Assembly (NCBI GenBank): GCA_000697335.1
Contig: JNEM01008485.1
Span: forward strand, 1 to 11,763
Origin: Conidiobolus incongruus B7586
Lineage: Eukaryota; Entomophthoromycota; Entomophthoromycetes; Entomophthorales; Conidiobolaceae
DNA length: 11,763 bases
Reading direction: 5' to 3'
Part shown: positions 1 to 7,240 of the stretch, piece by piece
Layout of the letters: every line of letters begins with the position of its first letter
How positions within the stretch are numbered: position 1 is the first letter of the stretch
Notes under the pieces: generated by a model
What the model saw: only the letters and a program-made list of their open reading frames with translations
Told to the model about the DNA's origin: nothing
The model's database searches: none
Position numbers and translations under genes: made by a program

Positions 1-594
1 AATGATGACATTACGTGGATTATCTTCGGGAAGATCAGTCTTGGTAATACCATATCCAAGGGCGGTGGCGGTGATTTCATTCATTAAACGTAAGCAGTTT
101 AAGTTGGCAATTTGACAAGCATCCAAAAGAGCTCTTCTTTGTCTGTCGTTGTAGTATCCAGGAACAGAGACGACAACATCAGAGACGGGGCCCTTGATTT
201 CAGCAGCAGCAGTATCTCTGAGCTTGGCCAAGTACATGGCAGTCAATTGAGTAGCAGAGAATTTGGTGGGAGTACCCAAATAGTTGACTTCAACACCAAC
301 TTCACCATCAACATCAACCAACTTAGCATTAACGAACTTACTTTCAATTTCTTGGATATCTTCATCTTCGAGTTTCTTACCGATTAATCTCTTGATAGAT
401 CCAACAGTGTTTTTGAAGTTGCTAGTTTCTTGGGTCTTGGCACCTTCGGCAATATAACGTTGACGAGGGCCGAAAGAAACCAAAGAGGGGTTAGCTCTGT
501 TGGAAACTTCGTTAGCAATAACATCGATACCACGATTACGGGCAACGGCAATATAGGAAGCCAAATTACCCAAATCAAAACCTACTACTGACAT
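1..594 (-). CDS. SSE1: Hsp110-type chaperone, N-terminal part (runs off the window)
   Basis: Hsp110 proteins are cytosolic Hsp70 relatives that act as nucleotide-exchange factors for Hsp70 and hold unfolded proteins. The frame is open for 198 codons from the ATG at 594-592 to base 1 with no intron; the family is about 700 residues, so only the front half of the nucleotide-binding domain is here. Visible marks are the phosphate-1 loop GFDLGN (residues 5-10) followed by SYIAVARNRGIDVIANEVSN, the Hsp110 wording rather than the GIDLGTTYS of classical Hsp70; SFGPRQRYI; the SATQLTAMYLAKL segment; VVVSVPGYYNDRQRRALLDA (140-159); and NEITATALGYG (172-182). The start is chosen because it is the first ATG, has A at -3 and matches where yeast Sse1 begins. 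Upstream lie a TATA box and two heat-shock-element-like sites, so heat induction through Hsf1 is likely. The family call is firm; the symbol follows yeast usage. Confidence 0.95.
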   Translation of the reverse strand, partial: MSVVGFDLGNLASYIAVARNRGIDVIANEVSNRANPSLVSFGPRQRYIAEGAKTQETSNFKNTVGSIKRLIGKKLEDEDIQEIESKFVNAKLVDVDGEVGVEVNYLGTPTKFSATQLTAMYLAKLRDTAAAEIKGPVSDVVVSVPGYYNDRQRRALLDACQIANLNCLRLMNEITATALGYGITKTDLPEDNPRNVII

Positions 595-608
595 GATTCA
601 CAATATAC

Positions 609-624
609 TATATATATATATATA
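609..624. repeat. (TA)8 dinucleotide run
   Basis: Eight perfect TA units lie 15-30 nt upstream of the SSE1 ATG. The run is too close to the start codon to be the main TATA box unless the leader is very short, so it most likely lies in the 5' untranslated leader. Confidence 0.8.
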
Positions 625-733
625 TTTTTATATCTGTTTAAAGAATATTTAGATAAAATACAAAACAGTAAAGAATACTGATTTAACGGTTAGGATAGTG
701 ATTTTATTCCATTTCAAATGAAATCGAGCTGTG

Positions 734-741
734 TTTATATA
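734..741 (-). promoter_or_regulatory. TATA box of SSE1
   Basis: On the minus strand this reads TATATAAA, a canonical TATA box about 140 nt upstream of the SSE1 ATG. It lies between the start codon and the two heat-shock-element-like sites, which is the expected order. In AT-rich DNA such an octamer also occurs by chance, so the call rests mostly on its placement. Confidence 0.5.
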
Positions 742-767
742 CGTACTATGGATTGGAGTAGGGTTTA

Positions 768-780
768 GAAGGTTCTAGTA
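768..780. promoter_or_regulatory. Imperfect heat-shock element upstream of SSE1
   Basis: The site reads GAA-GG-TTC-TA-GTA: two perfect inverted 5-bp heat-shock units and a third with one mismatch (GTA for GAA). It lies about 30 nt beyond the TATA box. Hsf1 trimers bind alternating GAA and TTC units with 2-nt spacing. Taken with the perfect site at 881-893, it supports heat-shock control of the Hsp110 gene. Confidence 0.5.
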
Positions 781-880
781 ATTCGATCGTGGTGTTGGGA
801 ATTTTTGTCAAAGAAATAGTGGACGAATAAATTTTGGTGTAATTACGATTTCAATTTGGGATTATTTAATTAATTTCCCA

Positions 881-893
881 TTCTAGAATATTC
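881..893. promoter_or_regulatory. Perfect three-unit heat-shock element
   Basis: The site reads TTC-TA-GAA-TA-TTC, three perfectly spaced alternating units, which is the consensus binding site of an Hsf1 trimer. It lies 287 nt upstream of the SSE1 ATG, a normal distance for a fungal promoter. Its position in front of a chaperone gene makes a chance match unlikely. Confidence 0.75.
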
Positions 894-1469
894 ATCAATA
901 TTATAGTAAACTTCAATTTAAAGAGTTACTTATAAGGCTTTATCATTTTTATGTAAAAAGCTTAAAATATAAGTTGAATATGTTTATTGTTGATATTTAA
1001 TCATAATAAAAACTCAATATTATTCATTAATTGACTACTTAATATATATAAAAATATCAATGAAAATATAAAATGACTAAAATGACAAATTTTGTTAGAT
1101 ATTAATAGATCAATTAATAGTAATATTAAGTTTATTTAACCTGATCTTAAATGGATTTAAAGCTGTTTTTGGTTCTATTTTACTTAATGATATCATCTCA
1201 AAGAATTCTTAGAACAATTGCTATATAATATTATCCAATTATATATAATCGAACAAAGTTGCATAATAAAATAATCATTATAATTTATACTATTATAAAC
1301 TCCAATAGTTTTAGTCTAACTAAATTAGAAATTTATTTACTTTTTATAATAATTATCAAGTTAATCTATATACTTTATTCAACTTTTTAGTCTTTGAATA
1401 CTATTATATTCAATATTCATGATATAAGAAATTCAACTTAAATACTGCATATAAAATTTATTTACATGT

Positions 1470-1486
1470 CCACATGGAAAATGTGG
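1470..1486. repeat. Small inverted repeat (6-bp stem)
   Basis: CCACAT and ATGTGG flank a 5-nt loop (GGAAA). It stands out only because it is G+C-rich within a very AT-rich spacer. No function is assigned. Confidence 0.5.
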
Positions 1487-1927
1487 CAGATTTGTTATTT
1501 AAATAAAAAATTAATTCATTTTGAAGTCAAATTTATATTTTTTATTAAATTTTCAAACTTGGTCTATATATTGATTCTATAATAATCTATCATAATTATA
1601 AATAAGTAATGTATCAAAGAAATTATAATATATAATTGAGTTAATAAAGTTTAAATCAATATAATTTATTAAAAATTGTTTAATTTGAAAATGTAATAAA
1701 TGATTACTTTTTGAAAAATATATATCTTTTATTGATTATAATATAGTTATTTAATATTATAAATTATAGCAACACATTTTATGTTGTAGTTCGAAATTTT
1801 TAATTATAAACCAATTAGTTGCCATCAATTATTTTTTGGAATTCTGTTTATTAAAATCATTTTATTGATTATTATATCTCTATAACTGAAAATAACATTT
1901 ATTATCTGTTGTACCAACAATAATTGA

Positions 1928-1949
1928 TCCTAACTATTCTTTGTTAGGA
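1928..1949. repeat. Small inverted repeat (7-bp stem) followed by an A run
   Basis: TCCTAAC and GTTAGGA form a perfect 7-bp stem around an 8-nt loop, followed directly by a run of A. It shares the TCCTA/TAGGA core with the hairpin at 11308-11332. It is about 335 nt beyond the OAC1 stop codon, probably too far to be its 3' end signal. Confidence 0.5.
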
Positions 1950-2283
1950 AAAAATATTTATTTTAAATTTACTAAAAAATTGAGCATATTAAAATTTGTT
2001 TTAAATTCCCATCAATATATTCTCCAAAAAATGAATGATGCTAAATAAAGTAAAATTAATCACAGATATGATTTCAACTTGTATCAAATTAATTTAGATA
2101 CTATACTATCACTATAGTCAATAAAAAATTTATTGGGGATTTTAATTAATAAAAAACTTTATTTTTACACTAAATATGGGTTAGATAATATTATTATAAT
2201 TCATCTGTGATTAATTAAATTTTAGACGAATTTTCATGTGAACTGGAGTTTCTATTGTTGTACACTTGGGGAAGAAAGGGAGA

Positions 2284-3270
2284 TTAATGAAAACTGTGAG
2301 GTACAAAGAGGGATTTGAATTGTTCCATGAAGATAAAGGTCAATACAGTGTGGGGACCCATGCGGAAATAGAGGGCGGTATATCCTTTGAAAATTCCTCG
2401 GAAACCTTCCGTTTTTAGAATACTCGAGAAGCAATGGAACATATTGCGGTACAGCTTACCCTTACCAGTTTTAGAGTCAATAGGTTGGTTGAACATTCTG
2501 GTAGTCACAACATCGAAGGGGTTCATTGCAGTACATACCAGAAGACCACTACACAAACTGGCGAGTGTATGAAGGTAGAGACCATCTTGAAGATATCCTC
2601 TAGCGAGAATACCCTTTTTGACATAATCGTAAGAGGTTAATTGGACTGAAGTACCTACACCGGTTCTCACCACTGCGGGCATACTTCTCTTGAGCCAGCC
2701 GCGAAGACCATTCTCCTGATATATACTCCTAAGAGCGCTGAGCACGCCTTTATAATGATGCTGAGTACCGATGGGAAGATGTGGAGAATAAGCTTGGAGA
2801 CGAGTCTTAGCCATAAAGAAGGGCGATCCGAGGAAGGCAGCAAGCATTCCGGAAAGTGCACCAGCACCGATGCTGGTAGCGAAAACTCCCGAGGTGGAAG
2901 TCACTCCGAGTTGATGGATCATGGATTCTTTAAAAATATCATAACAGCCGAAGCGGGTACCGTTCATGATAAGTTGGTAGCCATAAGCAGCCTTGAGACC
3001 TCTTTGAAGGCCTCTTAAACCCTCATTCTGGTAAACCAACCGGAGTGCTTGAGGAAGGTTTTGATAAGGTTTGTTAAATAATTGATTCCTTTTTACTAGC
3101 TCACCTTGGAGTTGTAACCTTGTTTTGATCACTTCGAAGGGATTGGAAAAAGTGACCGCGCAGCATGCGCCCAGAGCACCCGAAGCAAAGCTAGCGGACC
3201 TGAGGTAAAGGTTCGGATCAGGGGTGATCATAGGAGTTATTGATATGGATGGGTGATGTTTTGTTGACAT
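2284..3270 (-). CDS. OAC1: Mitochondrial oxaloacetate-type carrier (SLC25 family)
   Basis: An inner-membrane carrier; yeast Oac1 moves oxaloacetate, sulfate and alpha-isopropylmalate, and the animal relatives are SLC25A34/35. The intact single exon codes for 328 residues, close to the yeast length. Three ~100-residue repeats (about 27-115, 126-220, 231-325) each give two membrane helices. The signature lines are PFEVIK (44-49) followed by TRLQLQGE, PFFMAK (150-155) and PFDVVT (251-256). Repeat 2 lacks the acidic residue and repeat 3 ends in T instead of K/R; the same departures occur in yeast Oac1 (GSPLFLVKTRLQ, NPWDVILTR), which points to this subfamily. GLQRGLKAAYGYQL (87-100), NG.R.G (103-108) and FRMGPHTVLTFIFMEQ (302-317) agree. 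The first 26 residues have no cleavable presequence, as is usual for carriers. The start is the first ATG; Met14 is a fallback. Substrate is inferred from family. CCAAT boxes upstream suggest HAP-type control. Confidence 0.92.
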   Translation of the reverse strand: MSTKHHPSISITPMITPDPNLYLRSASFASGALGACCAVTFSNPFEVIKTRLQLQGELVKRNQLFNKPYQNLPQALRLVYQNEGLRGLQRGLKAAYGYQLIMNGTRFGCYDIFKESMIHQLGVTSTSGVFATSIGAGALSGMLAAFLGSPFFMAKTRLQAYSPHLPIGTQHHYKGVLSALRSIYQENGLRGWLKRSMPAVVRTGVGTSVQLTSYDYVKKGILARGYLQDGLYLHTLASLCSGLLVCTAMNPFDVVTTRMFNQPIDSKTGKGKLYRNMFHCFSSILKTEGFRGIFKGYTALYFRMGPHTVLTFIFMEQFKSLFVPHSFH

Positions 3271-3298
3271 GAATTAAATATATGGGGAAAGAATGAGA

Positions 3299-3303
3299 CC
3301 AAT
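3299..3303. promoter_or_regulatory. CCAAT pentamer close to the OAC1 start
   Basis: A single CCAAT lies 29 nt upstream of the OAC1 ATG, probably inside the leader. It may have no function; it is listed because of the cluster further upstream. Confidence 0.2.
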
Positions 3304-3548
3304 AAATAAGTTAGAAATAATACAATTTATCGAGCGTTAGTAACAATCGAAAAACTAAATGGCAAAAAGGGTCTTATCTTTCGATTAACAACGCATATTA
3401 CTCCCCTGAATTCTCAAAGCTGTTATAAGTTCTAAAAGGTCAAACTGCGGCCGATGTGCTTCATTTAAATATTTGTTGCTGGAGTTTAGTCATGTTGACA
3501 ATTTTTGATCCATTCACTCACTATTTCCAAATTCGGTATCTACTTCCA

Positions 3549-3741
3549 CCAATCACAAACTGGGTTAGCTTCAATTAACCCAATCTAATCCACCACTCGA
3601 AAAAACCATTAAATAATGAGAAATTAGCCAATCGTAGCAAACAGTGGTACTTAAATTTTCACATGAGCTTAATTATCCCATTTTTCTAAATTTATTGCAA
3701 ATTGGAATGAAGAAAAAACCAACTAAAATCAATCTGATTGG
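3549..3741. promoter_or_regulatory. Cluster of five CCAAT boxes upstream of OAC1
   Basis: CCAAT occurs on the plus strand at 3549-3553, 3580-3584 and 3629-3633, and as ATTGG at 3701-3705 and 3737-3741. By rough estimate from local base composition fewer than one would be expected in this span. The cluster is 280-470 nt upstream of the OAC1 ATG. CCAAT is the site of the fungal HAP2/3/5 (NF-Y) complex, which activates many genes for mitochondrial proteins, so the placement makes sense. Binding is inferred. Confidence 0.5.
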
Positions 3742-5099
3742 TCCATTAATCCTATTCTTCAATCTTGATTCATCGAAACTTTCCCCAACGATTCACTAAC
3801 AGTTGCCCCAACACTTTAACATGCTTCTGCACGACCTTCAAACCATTTAAATTGCATTGCAAACTTATTTTAATTAAAATGAGTACACCATGTAAATAGG
3901 TGAATTATCTCTATTTGGGCGTAAATACTTGGATTTATTCTCCGCACAAAATTATCCTAATGAAATCATCCCATCATATCCAAATTTATGAATGATTTCA
4001 ATCTTTCATCATTTCATTTCAATTCCAAACATAACAAATATATCAACTTATTTCCGATTTTTTCCGAATTTAATTCAATTAATATATTTTTGAAGATTAC
4101 CCTTAAGTGTTAAATAATTGTATTAAACTAATTTTAGTAATATTCAGAAAAAGAAAAATATTGATGAAATATGATAAAAATGCTATCAATAATTATAGCT
4201 AATTCAAAAATTTTAATTGTAACAAATTGGCGAATATTCGAGATCATTCATCACATTATATTGATCAATTTGAATCTGTTTCGATAATCACTTTATAACT
4301 CATTCCATAAAGTGATAATTAATTGTTATTTAATACATTTGATCATTTACCATATTTATCGAAAAAGATTTCAATTAAAATATAAAAATATATTTGATAT
4401 TTGATCAAGGGCATATAAGGGATAAAAGTTAATATGTATTTTTATTAATATATATTTTAATATTTTGAAAAGGAAAATAATATTATATTTTTATCCGTTT
4501 TAAATCTTGGAATTAACCTAAAGCTTTGCATTATTTAATTATCTGAGTTTTTGAAATTACAATATTATAAATATCAACCAGCATTGCATGATTTTTATTA
4601 TGGATTGATAAAGTAGCTTAGTTTGGTTGTTTTTAATATTGATGCAATAGGTTAATTTTAATGAATTGTTTATTTTAAAAAATTTGAATTAATGAATATT
4701 GTTTATTGGAAACAATCCCTATTAAAACTAATGAAAATATTTAATTTATATGTTTAAAAGTCAAAAATTGGATTAAAATTTATTAGTTGTAAATAAATGA
4801 GGAAACAAGAATATAAGTCAAAAATTAGTAATAAAAATTTTTAGTTTAAATAAGAATCTAAGTTATATTTGATTGATAAATATAATAAAATTTGATATGA
4901 TATTTTATCCTAAACAACATATATAACCTTTACAATCCCGAAAAATATTTCAGACTTTAGGTTGATATATTCATTAAATTCAGTACTAACATATATTTTG
5001 AAAATTCAACTTGATTACTAAAAGTTAAATTGAATTAGTTTTTTGAATTGACGATCTGTTTGAATCTTTATTCAAGTTTTAAACATAAATCAATATTCT
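3742..5099. other. Spacer without a recognisable gene
   Basis: The left part (to about 3990) has moderate G+C and may still belong to the OAC1 promoter. From about 4000 rightward it is strongly AT-rich, with stops in every frame. I found no tRNA A/B boxes, no conserved peptide and no repeat of note. Confidence 0.6.
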
Positions 5100-5129
5100 T
5101 ATTAATAATAAAAAATGTGATCTCAATGG

Positions 5130-5410
5130 TTTCTCCCAACTGTCAAGGCCAACTAGTGACCATATACAGAAAGATATAGAATATTGAGGTGTATTTCAAA
5201 GTCTCAATACCGAGGACCAGATTAATCTCGCCAACCGAATTCAGCCCAAAGGCGAACTCAAGGTTGGGAATGAGATAAATCCTTAACGGAACCGATAGAA
5301 ACTTTTCCATACTCATTCTCAGATAGGGGTGAATGGACTATAAGCTATGCCTCGAATGACGAAGCTAATCTTGTAGATTTAGCTTTCCAATCTTAGACCC
5401 TTAGTTTGCA
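5130..5410 (+). pseudogene. G+C-richer island, possible decayed coding fragment
   Basis: This 280-nt island has far more G+C than the DNA on either side, a contrast seen elsewhere in the window only for exons and relics. A short plus-strand stretch reads like protein (SLNTEDQINLANRIQPKGEL), but no frame is open over the whole island. It lies just left of a protease-like fragment and may belong to the same decayed element. The family is unknown; this is weak evidence. Confidence 0.25.
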
Positions 5411-5501
5411 TATCATATGGAAAAATCTTACAATTTGATCCAGTTTATAAATTTAATTTTGTTAATATTTATTATTATGGGATTTTCCAAAATTAAAATG
5501 A

Positions 5502-5711
5502 ATGACATTAAAGTATTCTGAGTTGAATGATGAGAAATTTGAATATATATCTGCATCTAAACATCAAATAAATCAAAAAATATTAAATATATTAATAGAC
5601 TGTGGTTCCCGAAACACTTTTTCAAATAGTAAATATTTATGGTATTTTAAATTAACTAAACAGATAATAAATGAAAAAGTAAATTTTATATCAGTATTGA
5701 TGTATATATAA
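5502..5711 (+). pseudogene. Possible fossil of a Ty3/gypsy-type retroelement protease
   Basis: A 69-residue plus-strand reading frame contains ILIDCGSRNTFSNSK. This resembles the active-site neighbourhood of LTR-retroelement aspartic proteases, typically written [IVL]-[IVL]-D-[ST]-G-A-x-x-[NT]-F. The D-x-G core and following F are present, but the residue after D is C, where S or T is usual, so an active enzyme is not claimed. No reverse transcriptase, integrase or flanking LTR was recognised. If it is an LTR-element remnant it is broken and old, with host AT drift around it. A chance resemblance in one short frame is a serious alternative. Confidence 0.3.
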
Positions 5712-6042
5712 TAATCAATTTGTAATTTAAATATAATTTATAAATTGAAAATGAATTTGGAAGGTATTGTAGAGTTAGAAAAAATTAAAGCTCTGAGAGA
5801 AATTTTATCAGATGTGGTAGGTCTTCTCAAACCTGTCAAATCTATCGAGAATAAAAACATATATTATTAAAAACATCAAACCTACTGAATATGAAGCCAA
5901 CGGTAATTTTCACTATTGCTAATTCTAATCCAAAATTTAATATATATTTTTGGTATAGTTTACGAGGGAATGGTAGTATCGTGTAGTTTATTCACCGAAA
6001 ATTATAAATGTAATATTAATAAGTCGAGAATCCTAAATTACT

Positions 6043-7042
6043 GAGAACAAAGACCTCCAAGAGAAGTTAGTAAGATGTTTCGATTTATTAAACATTCGAC
6101 TAAGTTGGTGGGGAGCTTCTAACCAAGAGAATGCTCGATTTTTCAAGTATTTTAAACATTTGAAGTTTCAAAATTATGTGGATTGAGATTGTGCAAATGC
6201 TCCTGATAATATTTTGAATACCCAGTTGTATGAGGTTCGATCTGTATCATGCGTAATCAAGTTAGGATTATGTTTGGGCAACTTTAAAGATATCCATACC
6301 AGTTTTATTTTCCCTTTCGTAAGTTTCAAGTAACATGTACTAGACGAGAAGGACAATATCATTGAGTTGTCTAACAAGTAATTTAGGCGCACCATCAGGG
6401 AGAATAAAAGCTGCCACCTTGGTAATTCTAGGATATCGCAGGCGTTTTATCTTAAGCATCTCGATCCCATCCCCAACTCGTGTCTGATCTATGGCTTCAT
6501 ACTCTTTCGCAATATCTCAGTACTTCATTTCCATTCGTCACTCATCCACTTCTATATCCAGTCGTCAGCGCACAAAAGTCTCATTCAACTATTTACAGAA
6601 TTCATTCAAGCGTTAATCAATTGCAACCACACAATTCTCGTACGATTAAATCACGATCAAACCAATTCACTGTCCATGCCCATGTCCATTCTAATATCCA
6701 AATTCAACCAAGACAAAACTCTAAGAATCATCTGTCGATTGTTTCCATTTGACAGGGAACGAGTTCAGCCCTATCTGATAGGGTCTATCACCTACGAGAA
6801 CCATCTCAATAGTGTACCCCTTGTTAATAAGTTTATAGATCAACATTCCTTTTTAGACGATGGTGGACTTGATTTGAGTTGAATTGTTCAGCTCCCATTC
6901 AGTGGCTTGAAATCCTTAGCTATGAGTGATCAATTGATAAAGTACTTGCCATTAGCTTTTATAAACAGTATAATCAATTGGAATTCCAATCAATTTAACA
7001 GATCCTTGATAAATATACATCAATTTAATAGCAAAACAAAAT
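6043..7042 (+). pseudogene. Decayed coding relic of unknown origin
   Basis: For about 1 kb one plus-strand frame is interrupted only about four times, much less than expected for DNA of this base content, and the left 840 nt are clearly richer in G+C than the neighbouring spacers. The encoded text has normal protein composition, for example LSWWGASNQENARFFKYFKH near 6090-6150 and PLVNKFIDQHSFLDDGG near 6820-6870. I do not recognise the family. The right part has a faint likeness to retroelement Gag cores, and with the protease-like fragment on the left it could be one old LTR-type element, although Gag to the right of protease would be the wrong order for a single copy. A dead host gene is the other possibility. 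It looks broken, not functional. Confidence 0.4.
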
Positions 7043-7240
7043 GCTAATAAAATTTTTACATTGCTTTGTTATTTTTTTAAATAAAAATGTTATAGATTTA
7101 TTAATTCATGTTGTTAGCGTGCCATTGCTAAGATAATAAAACAAGGTTTAGATTAGTTAAAATGGGCACATCTAGGTAGTATTAAATATAAAAATGAAAC
7201 AAATTTGAATCAAATAGAGCTGTTACATACTTTGATTCTT

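Larger units (their letters stand above)
894..2251. other. AT-rich spacer without a gene
   Basis: This is the spacer between the SSE1 promoter and the 3' end of OAC1, with very low G+C and stop codons dense in all frames. I see no RNA gene or conserved coding stretch. It holds two small perfect inverted repeats, at 1470-1486 and 1928-1949, listed separately. The OAC1 3' untranslated region and polyadenylation site must lie in its right part, but A/T richness hides any specific signal. Confidence 0.7.

Noticed and set aside
112-387. Plus-strand open frame of 91 residues inside the SSE1 region
   Set aside because: It is antisense to the Hsp110 coding frame, which is unmistakable; its low-complexity text is a by-product of that frame.
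2252-3018. Several open frames of 60-90 residues on both strands overlapping the carrier gene
   Set aside because: All lie within or against the intact OAC1 frame and show no family features.
3360-3480. Short protein-like minus-strand stretch upstream of OAC1
   Set aside because: It is only about 35 residues between stops, with no family likeness, and lies where the OAC1 promoter and leader are expected.
5390-5425. CISYGK text resembling a zinc knuckle of a retroelement Gag
   Set aside because: Only a fragment of the motif is present and the needed cysteine and histidine pattern is not seen; too short to support.
6232-6242. GGTTCGATCTG resembling a tRNA B box
   Set aside because: The closing CC of the B box is missing, no A box is at the right distance, and no cloverleaf could be drawn.
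6319-6386. Intron-like signature (GTAAGT donor, CTAAC branch-like site, TAG acceptor) in the relic
   Set aside because: The match is good, but its length does not keep the surrounding frame and no protein family supports a gene there; noted only as a hint that the relic could be host-derived.
6174-6752. Minus-strand frame at 6174-6395 and second plus-strand frame at 6480-6752
   Set aside because: They overlap the longer-running plus-strand frame of the relic at 6043-7042, which has more natural protein composition; neither has a recognisable motif.
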